Assembly (NCBI GenBank): GCA_020410785.1 | Contig: CP084574.1 | Coordinates: 1 to 64,000 of the forward strand | Direction of reading: 5' to 3' | From: Rickettsia endosymbiont of Culicoides impunctatus | GTDB taxonomy: Bacteria > Pseudomonadota > Alphaproteobacteria > Rickettsiales > Rickettsiaceae | DNA length: 64,000 bases | Program-made: the position numbers and the translations under genes | Shown: piece after piece, positions 56,035 to 64,000 of the stretch | Numbering within the stretch: position 1 is the first letter of the stretch | Layout of the letters: the number at the start of each line of letters is the position of its first letter | Notes under the pieces: model-generated | Told to the model about the DNA's origin: nothing | The model's database searches: none | What the model saw: the letters and a program-made list of their open reading frames with translations, nothing else

Positions 56035-56306
56035 CCTCATGATAAATCGAATTGTACTATAGTACAACCAAACTAAAGTATTGTTGTACTATATCAAACC
56101 TACTAACAAATAGTACAATGAATAATTAAAAATAGACTTTTTTACACTAATGTAGTACAACTAGTTTTTTTAGATTAAGTTGTACCAGAATTATTATGAA
56201 AATTGGATACGCTTATGTTCAACATAATATTTAGTATTTTATCTCGCTTTATGTTATAATAACTAACGAGTAGGAACTATAACATCTCTTCAATAAATTA
56301 CTATTT
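56035..56306. promoter_or_regulatory. Cluster of TTGTAC/GTACAA sites
   Basis: The 272-bp gap holds a perfect 16-bp palindrome TTGTACTATAGTACAA at 56,052-56,067 and further half-sites TTGTACT at 56,084, TAGTACAA at 56,111, TAGTACAA at 56,153 and TTGTAC at 56,180. Comparable motifs flank the ParA operon. The cluster looks like an iteron or centromere-like array. Confidence 0.6.
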
Positions 56307-57233
56307 ATGGCTATTACTAAATTTCTAGACCCTAAAAATGATATTGCCTTTCGTCGTATATTTGGTTCGGAGAAGAATAAAGATATTCTTATTCATTTCA
56401 TTAATGATGTGCTGGAGCTGAAAGGTAGTGATAGAATCAAAGAAGTAACATTTTTACCTACTATTCAAGAACCAGAGATTGCTGCTAAGAAGCAGAGTAT
56501 AGTTGATGTTTTGTGTAAAGATGAAAATGGAGTGCAGCTAATTATTGAGATGCAGGTATCTCCACAAGAAGGCTTTGAGAAGAGAGCACAGTATTATGCA
56601 GCAAAAGCCTATTCACGGCAGTTAAATAAAGGTAAGAACGAGGGAGCTAGATATATAGATTTAAAGGCTGTAATATTTATTGCTATCAGTGATAACATTA
56701 TTTTCAAAGACAAAGTATTTTATAAGTCTGATCATATCATTTTGGATAAAGATAGCTATTCTCATGATTTAAAGGATTTTTCCTTTACTTTTATAGAGCT
56801 ACCAAAGTTTAAAATCACTGATATAAATTTACTAACTAATATAATAGAGAAATGGTGTTATTTTTTTAAACATGCTAATGAAACTAGTGAATCAGATTTA
56901 CGTAAGATCATAGGTTCTGATCAAGTGATAGAAAGAGCATATGAAGAATTAAACCAGTTTAATTGGACGGAAAAAGAATTGCTAACTTATGAGCAAGAGA
57001 CTAAACGTATTATGGATAATAAAGCATCTGAGGATTACCTGATAAAAACTGCTAAGGCTGAAGGTAAAGCCGAAGGTAAAGCTGAAGGTAAAGCTGAAGA
57101 AAAAATATCAGTAGCAAAAAAAATGCTAGCCAAAGGTTCAGACCCTGCTTTTATCTCTATTATTACCGTACTTGATGAGGACTATATCCTCTCTCTTACC
57201 AATTCTAAAGCTACTCATAAATCTAAGCTATGA
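56307..57233 (+). CDS. Rpn/PD-(D/E)XK nuclease-family protein (first)
   Basis: 308 residues. The N-terminus FLDPKNDIAFRRIFG is the signature of the Rpn (recombination-promoting nuclease, formerly PDDEXK transposase) family. The nuclease core has Asp67 in SIVDVLCKDENG and the E-x-Q motif Glu81/Gln83 in LIIEMQ. A short tandem AEGK repeat (about 250-265) is followed by a C-terminal ISVAKKMLAKGSDPAFIS segment. Members cut DNA and may promote recombination; they are abundant in Rickettsiales genomes. It appears intact and is not obviously part of the transfer operon. A second family member lies at 62,205. Confidence 0.88.
   Translation: MAITKFLDPKNDIAFRRIFGSEKNKDILIHFINDVLELKGSDRIKEVTFLPTIQEPEIAAKKQSIVDVLCKDENGVQLIIEMQVSPQEGFEKRAQYYAAKAYSRQLNKGKNEGARYIDLKAVIFIAISDNIIFKDKVFYKSDHIILDKDSYSHDLKDFSFTFIELPKFKITDINLLTNIIEKWCYFFKHANETSESDLRKIIGSDQVIERAYEELNQFNWTEKELLTYEQETKRIMDNKASEDYLIKTAKAEGKAEGKAEGKAEEKISVAKKMLAKGSDPAFISIITVLDEDYILSLTNSKATHKSKL
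57053..57103 (+). repeat. 12-bp tandem repeats coding AEGK
   Basis: Four near-identical 12-bp units of GCTGAAGGTAAA type encode consecutive AEGK blocks within the Rpn gene. Copy number of such repeats usually varies by slippage. Confidence 0.85.
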
Positions 57234-57394
57234 TGGTGGTGGTCATGTGCTATTTGACGTTCTAATTCCCTCTCTATAATACGATTAATATCATGTATTG
57301 GTAATATCCTATGATCGACATGATCTTTCCAATGCTCTAAATATTTCACTACATGTAGTGGCTCGCTTTCGAAATGACATTGGCTTGCTTTCAT
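57215..57394 (-). pseudogene. Possible transposase fragment beside repeat cluster
   Basis: A 59-codon minus-strand frame gives a protein with EPLHVVKYLEHWKDHVDHR and IERELERQIAHDHHHH. It overlaps the 3' end of the Rpn gene by 19 bp and starts inside the repeat cluster described next. It may be the remains of a mobile-element gene, but I cannot name its family, and it may not be coding. Confidence 0.25.
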
Positions 57395-57525
57395 TGTAAA
57401 AACCGGCTCAAATTAAATGACTTTTTAAATTCAATCTGGCTCACTTTAATTGACCGCCAAAAATATCTGGCTCAAATTAGACGATTCTATACTTTCCTTT
57501 GGCTCACATTATTTGACATTATCAT
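57356..57525. repeat. Degenerate terminal-type repeats (TGGCTCA...TTGAC)
   Basis: Six units with the consensus (T/C)GGCT(C/T)(A/G)(A/C)(A/T)TT followed by A/T-rich sequence and TGAC occur near 57,358, 57,381, 57,405, 57,437, 57,469 and 57,500, spaced 22-32 bp. Multiple repeats of this design at element ends are typical of IS21-family termini, where they bind transposase. The corresponding genes are absent, so this appears to be an orphan end. Confidence 0.5.
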
Positions 57526-57589
57526 TTGACAATATTATTAATTTTTTGGGGTGTAATATAATAGATAATTAGATAAAAACGTTCATTAT

Positions 57590-57873
57590 TGGGTTAAATT
57601 ACAGAAACGGGGCAAAAGCGAACTAGGAGTAGGAATTGCTGTTAATTTCTTCTCTGTTATAGAAAAATATCCTGCAATAAGTTATCTTACTCAAATGCCT
57701 TATCCCTGCAGGATGATCATGTTTTACGCATTTATATTTTGGTATATCTAATCGTATAATAAGCATTATGCCGCTTTAAAATTAACCACTTCATTAAAAG
57801 AATAATCTTGATCATTTGTTGCTAATAAATTGCTAAAATGTTTGCTTTTGCCCCGTTTCTGTAATTTAACCCA
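57590..57873. mobile_element. 284-bp inverted-repeat element (MITE-like)
   Basis: Perfect 30-bp inverted repeats lie at 57,590-57,619 and 57,844-57,873 (outer part TGGGTTAAATTACAG, inner part AAACGGGGCAAAAGC). The 224-bp interior has no coding frame. Structure and size fit a miniature inverted-repeat transposable element. No matching autonomous element lies in the window, and no clear target duplication was found. Confidence 0.8.
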
Positions 57874-57979
57874 CTATTATAGAATTACTGAGTAAGGACA
57901 TCTCTATTTCTGCAATAGGACTTTCTAGCCACAAACCGTCCAAATTTCCGACAAAGTGTTTAGGCGTATAAGTCAGTGT

Positions 57980-60900
57980 TCAGTTAAGCAATATATCTTC
58001 TAGCATTTTATCGATGTCTATTTTTCTTCTGTTGTCATAAAAACTAAAGTAACCAGTAAAGTGGATATGCTGCCAAGCGGCGGGGGATAATTTTCTAAGA
58101 AATTTTAGTACCTTTTTGTTATTTGGATTTTTGTTGAGCAGGTGGGAATGAATTGAAGCATTGTAATAAATAATGGCGCTTGCAATTAATAGACCACACT
58201 GGTTGCTAATTTCCATTTCAAGATCAGTGCGTCCCAGCAAAGCTTTTCTACCGCTAACCTTGGCAATAGCTCCACGTAATGTATGGTAGGATTCAAGCCT
58301 ATTTTGTGATCTATGCGCATTCTCAAGGATTTTAGGATCTAAAATGCATTTCAATGTATAAATACTTCTGATTAATTTGTTGAACTCAAAAAGAGCTTTT
58401 CTTGTCTTGTTGTTCGTAGAAAGCGCGCAAAGCTTTTTAATCAGCGTACTTTGGCTCATTTCTTTTAAAGCTAGAGTAGCAATAATACGGTCTATATTAT
58501 CTTTTTCATCTATTATCAACTGACGATCAATTATACCAATTGGCTGAACTAGAAAATTTACATAGGAAGCCGGATCCTTTGTCCCATATACATTGTTTAG
58601 TTCACTTTTTAGATTTGTAAACCTTGGTCTTAATTCACCGCCAAACATATGGAAAAGCGCAAAGTTAGCTTTATTGACGCTGTGCATGTCACCAGTAATA
58701 ACCGTTGGGTTAATCAGAGATGTGTTGTTATACCAAATATCAAACACAAAATTACTTTCGTGCTCGTGAGCGCCAATCACGTCTGAGTTAATTGGCACGT
58801 AATTGGATAGCATTGTATATGCAACTACCCCACGACCTTTTTTAAAATATTTTCGCGAGTACCGTGCTTTAGTTGTGGGTGTTAGGGCTTCAAACTTTTG
58901 TCCGTCGACAGCGCCATAAAGTACATTAAGATCAAAGGTATAATGAGGAAAAATACTTAAATTGGTGATATGATTGGCAATAATTGCATTGGCTTTTTTA
59001 AGAGTGACAAGCCTCATATACTGTTTATAGGTAGATTCAAGGATATGATAAACACAATCACTGGTTTGTGCCATTTTATGATTACCAATATTGGTGGCTT
59101 GGGAAATCATGACCGCAATTAAGTTATTAAAATCTACCTTCTGTTTGATATAAAGGGGCTGTAAAGGAGTGAGTACTGATAGAAAGTGGCACTTATCATT
59201 AACAAATTGCAAGACATCGCTCAAGTCACAAACTGGTAGTTTACCATAAAAAGTCTGTTTTTCTAAGGTTTCTTCTTCATTAACAGTCCTTGGCTTAACC
59301 CACAGCACTTCCTTTTTTGTGTGGTTATATTTTAGATGTTTCAATGCGCCTTGTTTTAAGCTATGATTAACCTCGATCCACAGGGTATCAAGTTCTTTAA
59401 AAAGTAAATCAAGTTGTGAGTCACATGGTGTTTTGATCCACGGAATTGCAAGCGCGTCTAAGATATGCTTCTTCTCCTCAAGGGATACAAGATCGTGCGC
59501 AAAAGGACGATGACGCACGCTGTCGTCAATATAGAGTGCACCTGTTTCTATTTGTTTGGTAATTTGGCAATACACGGCTATTTCATAGCGATTTGCTCGA
59601 ATAGTCGACTCACCATTTTTATCATCTATTAACAAATAAGGCTCCAATCGTTTTGATATGAAGTCCCGCGGGAAATGTTTGCTGTGTTGTTGAGTAAGCG
59701 ATTGCTGTTTAGCAAAAACTTCCTTCATCCACTGAATAGCTTTTAATAAAGGGTTATCGGCATGCTGGCTTTTAAAATCTGTGGCGAGCAAAAGGGAACG
59801 CAAGTGATGCTTATAGCGTGCTACAGCCCTGTCTCTTTCTTGCCACATAATAAGCTGTTTGCGTTTTGGTTTGTGTTTTTTGATCATTTTTTCGCCAATA
59901 GTGCGAATGGATTCTTTCGGTAAAATCTCGAACGCTTTTTTACGCGCGTCTCCTAACTCCATAGAATCGCTTAATTTATCATCTACATATAACAAGATGA
60001 GTTGTCCCACCTGTTTCTCCTTGTCATCTGGCTCCTCATCGCTATAGGCATCTGCTTTTGCTTTGGTTTCTTTTTCTAGTTTATTAACTTGAAAGCTAAA
60101 GGCATCAATCAAATTATCGCTGATTTGTTGATAACGTTTAAACGCGTAGCACAACAGATAGAGATAGGTTCGTTCATCGTCAAATCGTTCTAAATCATAG
60201 ATTGTGTAATAATTGGCAAGGCTTGCGTAAGTGGCAATATTTTGCGCAGAAATTTCTAGGACTGGTAAAATAGTTTTGGCAAAATTATGCAGTGGTTTCA
60301 ATAGGTTATGCTTTCTGCATTCAATGTTCATCATTGTCGAACCAAAACTTTTAGGATCTTGTTTGAGAGCCGCTAGCTCTGAAAGAGTGTTTTCATTTTT
60401 AATAAGTTGTTTGAGACTTTGTTTGTATTCATCTGTAAGTACTGAATATAAACAATATTTTAGGCGCTTGCGTTCTTCGACAAGAATGTGGCTGATAATT
60501 TTTTGTAAAGTTGAGTAGCCTGGGCGAACAATCTTTGCAGATTGTAAAAATGCTAATAATTCATGCGCAATCTCCCGTTTAACGCTAAGCCTTGCTCGAT
60601 CATAGAGCTTTGGCAAAAACTCTTTTGACCAAGGCTTGTAGCTAAATAATTTGATAATTGAGTCACAGACGCGGTAGTGCTCATATTTGGTGATGTTGAA
60701 AGCCTGAAGTGTTTGATTGGTAAAACAGTGAGTTAAAATGAAGCGTAGATCATCTTGTGGAACCTTATGAAACGAAAAACGAAAAAAGATATGTTTTGCT
60801 TTGAAGTATCCCATTTGTATAGCAGCGTAAACTTGAGCCTCCATTGAAGAGCCCTGTAATATGACTTCCCATTCTTCAGGAGTAAACACAAAGTAATTCA

Positions 60901-61033
60901 AACGCTGTTGGTCGTCAAAATCAGGAAATCCATAAAATGCAAATTCTTCCAGATCCGACATAATGGAAAGTCTTTTGTCTGGTGATGACATAAGAGTGTT
61001 GTTTTTTGTATTATTCATAATGGGCGTTGTCAC
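57980..61033 (-). CDS. tnpA: Tn3-family transposase TnpA (element 2)
   Basis: 1,017-residue DDE transposase, full length. Catalytic residues are Asp710 (AVDGQKFE), Asp782 (TGDMHSVNKANFA) and Glu914 (NRLESYHTL). It is related throughout to the transposase at 231-3,260 but clearly diverged. The gene seems somewhat richer in G and C than the plasmid genes around it, which suggests arrival from another host. Its last codons and downstream end are duplicated as a remnant at 4,085-4,172. It is divergent from its resolvase. Confidence 0.95.
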   Translation of the reverse strand: MTTPIMNNTKNNTLMSSPDKRLSIMSDLEEFAFYGFPDFDDQQRLNYFVFTPEEWEVILQGSSMEAQVYAAIQMGYFKAKHIFFRFSFHKVPQDDLRFILTHCFTNQTLQAFNITKYEHYRVCDSIIKLFSYKPWSKEFLPKLYDRARLSVKREIAHELLAFLQSAKIVRPGYSTLQKIISHILVEERKRLKYCLYSVLTDEYKQSLKQLIKNENTLSELAALKQDPKSFGSTMMNIECRKHNLLKPLHNFAKTILPVLEISAQNIATYASLANYYTIYDLERFDDERTYLYLLCYAFKRYQQISDNLIDAFSFQVNKLEKETKAKADAYSDEEPDDKEKQVGQLILLYVDDKLSDSMELGDARKKAFEILPKESIRTIGEKMIKKHKPKRKQLIMWQERDRAVARYKHHLRSLLLATDFKSQHADNPLLKAIQWMKEVFAKQQSLTQQHSKHFPRDFISKRLEPYLLIDDKNGESTIRANRYEIAVYCQITKQIETGALYIDDSVRHRPFAHDLVSLEEKKHILDALAIPWIKTPCDSQLDLLFKELDTLWIEVNHSLKQGALKHLKYNHTKKEVLWVKPRTVNEEETLEKQTFYGKLPVCDLSDVLQFVNDKCHFLSVLTPLQPLYIKQKVDFNNLIAVMISQATNIGNHKMAQTSDCVYHILESTYKQYMRLVTLKKANAIIANHITNLSIFPHYTFDLNVLYGAVDGQKFEALTPTTKARYSRKYFKKGRGVVAYTMLSNYVPINSDVIGAHEHESNFVFDIWYNNTSLINPTVITGDMHSVNKANFALFHMFGGELRPRFTNLKSELNNVYGTKDPASYVNFLVQPIGIIDRQLIIDEKDNIDRIIATLALKEMSQSTLIKKLCALSTNNKTRKALFEFNKLIRSIYTLKCILDPKILENAHRSQNRLESYHTLRGAIAKVSGRKALLGRTDLEMEISNQCGLLIASAIIYYNASIHSHLLNKNPNNKKVLKFLRKLSPAAWQHIHFTGYFSFYDNRRKIDIDKMLEDILLN

Positions 61034-61127
61034 ACGTGCGAAATGAATATATAATACACATTAAAAACTATATACAAGATGTATTATTTTTTACTGTAAT
61101 TTGGTTATAACTTAACAAGGCGTTTTA
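61034..61127. promoter_or_regulatory. Divergent promoter and putative res site of Tn3 element 2
   Basis: A 94-bp gap between divergent tnpA and resolvase genes holds an imperfect inverted repeat of ATAATACA(C)AT and ATGTATTAT type around 61,052-61,087. This is a candidate resolvase-binding subsite overlapping both promoters. Confidence 0.45.
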
Positions 61128-61754
61128 ATGGGTAAAATTGTTGCTTATTTGCGAGCATCTACAGACAAGCAAGATTTAAATCATCAAAAACTAGAATTGC
61201 TTGAATTTGCCAGAAAGAAATCTCTGTCTATCGACGAATTTGTCGAAATCACCATTTCATCAAGAAAGAGTAGTAAACAAAGGCGTATTGATGAACTGCT
61301 GAGTATGTTAAATGACGGTGATATATTGCTTGTTACCGAACTCAGCCGACTCGGAAGAAGCACTACAGAGGTTATTACCATAGTAAACTCTTTAGCGAAG
61401 CGTAATATTCGCGTTATCGTTTTGAAACAAAACTTAGATATCAGCCAACAAGACATAAATTCAAAGGTTACATTGACGCTTTTCTCATTGTTTTCTGAGT
61501 TAGAACGAGACTTAATCAGCTTGAGAACAAAAGAAGCATTGGCTTCCAAGAAAAGACAAGGACAAATTTTAGGAAAACCAAAAGGAACAATTCAAAAAAG
61601 TAAATTTGATAAACATGCGGAAAAAATCAAAGAATTATTGGACTATGGTCTTTCAGTCCGTAAAATTTCTAGTGTGCTTGAATATACCAACCACATTGCA
61701 CTTAATACTTATATTAACAAGAGAAACTTAAAGAAAAAATTACAAACCACTTAA
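61128..61754 (+). CDS. tnpR: Serine recombinase, Tn3-type resolvase (element 2)
   Basis: 208 residues. The nucleophile is Ser11 in YLRASTDKQ. ELSRLGRSTTEV and ELERDLISLRTKEAL are the usual core and helix E motifs, and LGKPKGTIQKS starts the C-terminal DNA-binding part. It would resolve cointegrates of element 2. It is paralogous to the resolvase at 3,416-4,045. Intact, ending 44 bp before the transposon's right end. Confidence 0.93.
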   Translation: MGKIVAYLRASTDKQDLNHQKLELLEFARKKSLSIDEFVEITISSRKSSKQRRIDELLSMLNDGDILLVTELSRLGRSTTEVITIVNSLAKRNIRVIVLKQNLDISQQDINSKVTLTLFSLFSELERDLISLRTKEALASKKRQGQILGKPKGTIQKSKFDKHAEKIKELLDYGLSVRKISSVLEYTNHIALNTYINKRNLKKKLQTT

Positions 61755-61773
61755 CAAACACTTTGTCGGAAAT

Positions 61774-62208
61774 TTGAAGGGTTTGTGGCTAGAAGACCAT
61801 ATTGTTATGGTTTATAAGATTGATAGAATTGCTAGATCGTTAAAGGGACTTATTGAAATTATCGAACTATTAAATGCTAAAAAAGTTGATCTAGTATCCT
61901 TGGATTCTGGAGACAAAGTAGATACTACATCTCCGATGGGTAAGGCATTTTTTCAAATAGCTGGTATATTTGCAGAATTAGAACGTAGCATGATAAACAG
62001 CAGGACCAAAGCAGGTATTGCTAAAGCTAAACTTGATGGAGTGAAATTTGGTAGAACAGTTGGTAGTACCAATAAAACAACAGCAGGTAAAATAGAAAGA
62101 ATAAAGATTTTCCTGAAAGCTGACAAGACATATGATTGGATTAGCAAGGAATTATCCGTCAGTAAAAAAACTATATCTGATATCAAAAAATTATTACAGG
62201 AAAAATGA
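61774..62208 (+). pseudogene. 5'-truncated serine recombinase
   Basis: The recombinase part begins right at the Tn3 end (about 61,798). It keeps VYKIDRIARSLKGLIEII, the LERSMINSRTKAGIAKAK helix and the C-terminal HTH (YDWISKELSVSKKTISDI), but lacks the first ~50 residues, including the catalytic serine. The apparent first nine codons come from the transposon's inverted repeat. It therefore cannot recombine DNA. The gene was either interrupted by Tn3 element 2 or fused to it by deletion. Its stop overlaps the next start by 4 bp (ATGA). Confidence 0.85.
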
Positions 62209-63119
62209 CGCAGCGTTTAAAACATGATAATATCTTTCGTAAATCCATGGAAAATCCGTTAGTATCCCATGAGTTTTTAGCCACACATTTACCGAAAGAT
62301 ATCTTAACACTTATGGATATTGCTACTGTAAGACTAGAAAATACCAGTTTTGTTGAGCTTGATCTAACTGATAAATATTCTGATGTAATATTTTCGGCAA
62401 AGTTTAATAATGCTGATGGCTACATATACTTATTGTTGGAGCACCAGAGTACCGCTGATCCGTTCATGGCGTTTAGGTTATTTAAATACATGACCAATAT
62501 TTGCGATCGTTATTTAACAGAAAACCCAGGAGCAAAACACTTACCATTAATTTATCCCTTAATATACTTCAATGGCATACAAAAATATAATGTATCTCGT
62601 AATTTGTGGGATTTATTTAAATCATCAGAGCTAGCAAAGGAATTTTGGACAAAAGACTACCAACTAGTTAACGTTCATGAAATTCCAGATGAAGAGCTAA
62701 AAAAGCGAACATGGTCTGGGATATTAGACTTTTTCATGAAACATATTCATGAGCGTAAATTATTAAACAGATGGCAAGAAATAGCCTATATGTTACCTGA
62801 AATTATTAAGGTGAATATTGGTTATGATTATATAGAGATGCTACTCTGCTACACTTTGACAAAAATAGACCAATCTGATAAAATGAAACTAGAAAAGTTA
62901 TTAACAAGTAAGTTAACTCAAGAAACAGGAACAAAAATTATGGGCAGCTTAGCACATCATTGGGAACAGATCGGTGAAGCTAGAGGTGAAGCTAGAGGCA
63001 AAGCTGAACGAAATATTGAAGTAGCAAAAAATATGTTCTCAAATAATTACTCTATCCCTGAAATCTCTCGTATTACCGGTTTATCTATTCAGGAGATCAA
63101 CAATCTGCTTAAATCCTAG
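62205..63119 (+). CDS. Rpn/PD-(D/E)XK nuclease-family protein (second)
   Basis: 304 residues of the YhgA/Rpn type. The N-terminus HDNIFRKSMENPLVSHEFLATHLP is characteristic. The nuclease core is Asp60 in KYSDVIFSA and E-x-Q (Glu79, Gln81) in LLLEHQS, followed by PLIYFNG. The C-terminus contains GEARGEARGKAERN repeats and a small HTH-like end (YSIPEISRITGLSIQEINNLL). It overlaps the truncated recombinase by 4 bp, which suggests that the two were an operon before the Tn3 event. It is only distantly related to the first Rpn gene at 56,307. Confidence 0.88.
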   Translation: MTQRLKHDNIFRKSMENPLVSHEFLATHLPKDILTLMDIATVRLENTSFVELDLTDKYSDVIFSAKFNNADGYIYLLLEHQSTADPFMAFRLFKYMTNICDRYLTENPGAKHLPLIYPLIYFNGIQKYNVSRNLWDLFKSSELAKEFWTKDYQLVNVHEIPDEELKKRTWSGILDFFMKHIHERKLLNRWQEIAYMLPEIIKVNIGYDYIEMLLCYTLTKIDQSDKMKLEKLLTSKLTQETGTKIMGSLAHHWEQIGEARGEARGKAERNIEVAKNMFSNNYSIPEISRITGLSIQEINNLLKS

Positions 63120-63288
63120 TTCTTTGCAAAGAGGTAAGCCCTTTGACCTTGATCATTCTATGGTTATTTTTTCCATAAGATTGTCGTTGTCCTTAGCTTT
63201 AATGAATTACCAAACGGCTCAAGACCATTTGGTAATTCACATACTATCTTCAAAATTAAATCCGCTATTGTTGCCTAAGGGACCAGTG
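63120..63288. other. Short intergenic stretch with a hairpin
   Basis: No supported gene. An 11-bp perfect hairpin (GAATTACCAAA, 13-nt loop, TTTGGTAATTC) is at 63,204-63,238. It lacks a following T run, so it is not a typical terminator; it may be a small repeat or RNA structure. Confidence 0.5.
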
Positions 63289-63453
63289 TTAAGAACGAGC
63301 TATTTTAGCCCCTCTAATGCTAGCCATTTCTTCTAAATCACGGTAGCTTAGAGAAAACCTACATTTCATATAGACAAAGAGCATTATTATCTCGGGAGAT
63401 GAACAAAATCCTTTAAAGTACTTGAGTAATTTCGGAGAAATATAAAACGGCAT
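63289..63453 (-). pseudogene. N-terminal fragment of an IS6-family transposase
   Basis: A 54-codon frame starts at ATG 63,453 and reads YFKGFCSSPEIIML, then FSLSYRDLEEMASIRGAKI. This is the typical N-terminus of IS6/IS26-type transposases (HTH with LSYRDLEE). It stops where the family continues into the DDE domain. Only the first ~55 of about 230 residues remain, so it is inactive. Confidence 0.7.
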
Positions 63454-63499
63454 TTAAGTATTTTCAACCCTTTATAGCAGCTTTAAAGATCACCGGCAA

Positions 63500-63763
63500 C
63501 AGATGCGACATGTATCTTGTAACTGCAGGTCAAATTTAGTACTTGCAAAAACGTCTTCAGAGGAGTTAGCTTACTTCTGAAGGCAGAAAGAGGTGACTCT
63601 GTAGATGCGACTAGATACTAAGTCTGCGGTTCTGATAAGAGCCCTCTTTCATATCGCCTAAAGCTGAACAGTATCTTAAGAAAAGCTTATGCTTATTCTG
63701 TATAAACATGGTTAGCTAAAGCCTTCTAGTACTTCAAATCAACGGTTTATCAAGGAGGAGTAA
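63500..63763 (+). ncRNA. Structured leader of IS110-family element, candidate bridge RNA
   Basis: The non-coding sequence before the IS110-type transposase contains stable hairpins: CTTCAGA with TCTGAAG at 63,555-63,582, and a larger stem GAAAGAGG (63,586-63,593) with CCTCTTTC (63,643-63,650) that encloses a 49-nt loop region. IS110-family elements are known to express a structured bridge RNA from a non-coding end; for one group it is 5' of the transposase. The exact RNA ends are not visible. Confidence 0.5.
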
Positions 63764-64000
63764 ATGTCCAAACCAATCCTAGGAGTTGACGTCTCAAAGT
63801 TAGATTTATCAATAGCACTACTCGTTGATAAAAAATATTATCAAACAAAAATAGATAATAATCAACAAGGTTTTAAGATGTTTGTTAGGTGGCTTGAAAA
63901 ACATGATGTTACTAAGGTAGCTGCATGTATGGAAGCTACTGGTAGTTATGGTAAATCATTTGCTGATTTTTTATATAATAATGGTCATGAGGTAAGTGTA
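63764..64000 (+). CDS. IS110-family transposase, 5' part (runs off the window)
   Basis: The ATG at 63,764 follows a strong ribosome site (AAGGAGGAG, 3 nt before). The first 79 residues show LGVDVSKLDLSIALL and CMEATGSYGKSFADFLYNNGHEV. These are the DEDD RuvC-like N-terminus of IS110-family recombinases, with the first Asp in GVDVSK and the Glu in MEATG. The rest of the gene lies outside the window, so completeness cannot be judged. Confidence 0.9.
   Translation, partial: MSKPILGVDVSKLDLSIALLVDKKYYQTKIDNNQQGFKMFVRWLEKHDVTKVAACMEATGSYGKSFADFLYNNGHEVSV

Larger units (their letters stand above)
57918..61798. mobile_element. Complete Tn3-family transposon (element 2)
   Basis: 3,881 bp with imperfect inverted ends. 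The left end at 57,918 starts GGACTTTCTAGCCACAAACC. The reverse complement of the right end at 61,798 starts GGTCTTCTAGCCACAAACC. Both continue into CAAATTTCCGACAAAGTGTT. It contains only tnpA and a divergent resolvase. Flanking 5-bp sequences (CAATA and ATATT) are not a duplication. The right end lies inside a recombinase gene. Confidence 0.88.

Noticed and set aside
56035..57600. CRISPR array
   Set aside because: Repeats at 56.05-56.2 kb and 57.36-57.52 kb are short and degenerate with irregular spacing, and no cas genes are present.
63124..63336. 70-aa plus-strand frame
   Set aside because: It runs through a hairpin and the antisense of the IS6 fragment, with no ribosome site or recognisable protein features.

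Overview
This 64 kb, strongly AT-rich window looks like a Rickettsia-type (Rickettsiales, alphaproteobacterial) conjugative plasmid or integrated conjugative element carrying a very large accessory cargo. The backbone gene set is the one familiar from Rickettsia plasmids and amplified elements: a ParA ATPase, a protein with a C-terminal DnaA_N domain, paired-HTH regulators, a small TraD-like protein, a TraA(Ti)-type relaxase-helicase-Toprim protein, a TraD coupling ATPase, a lytic transglycosylase, Hsp20, a Pin-like recombinase and Rpn-family nucleases. No chromosomal housekeeping genes, rRNA or tRNA were seen.

Layout. (1) 0.2-4.2 kb: a Tn3-family transposase and divergent resolvase, followed by an 88-bp remnant of a different Tn3 end. 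(2) 4.2-35.3 kb: a minus-strand cluster of giant genes. In transcription order these are a ~3,947-aa coiled-coil protein now split by one in-frame TGA, a ~4,927-aa protein, and a 1,475-aa protein. The last two carry SecA-like motor domains. The first two end in nearly the same cassette: a predicted clan-CE (Ulp1/YopJ-like) cysteine protease with H, D, Q and C in order, then a TPR-like tail. The middle protein also has a hydrophobic segment resembling the latrotoxin C-terminal domain of endosymbiont toxins. (3) 35.7-38.6 kb: a 219-bp deletion derivative of an IS256-family element that abuts a shortened HTH gene, then a frameshifted TPR gene and a small membrane protein. (4) 38.9-44.7 kb: replication, partition and regulation genes (double HTH, DnaA_N protein, double HTH, small basic protein, ParA, TraD-like). 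(5) 45.1-57.2 kb: transfer genes interrupted by a complete IS256-family element, then a periplasmic Hsp20 and an Rpn nuclease. (6) 57.2-64 kb: transposon debris, including terminal-repeat clusters, a 284-bp inverted-repeat element, a complete Tn3-family transposon, a recombinase whose 5' end is lost at that transposon, a second Rpn gene, an IS6-family fragment, and the structured leader and start of an IS110-family transposase.

How it works together (inference): par, the DnaA_N protein and the HTH regulators would maintain the replicon, and TraA, TraD and the transglycosylase would move it. The giant cluster is the most striking cargo. SecA-like motors combined with a host-type cysteine protease, a toxin-like hydrophobic module and a possible nuclear-localisation motif suggest large effectors or toxins aimed at a eukaryotic host, comparable in style to the large modular toxins described from Rickettsia and Wolbachia mobile DNA. 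That function is not demonstrated by the sequence alone.
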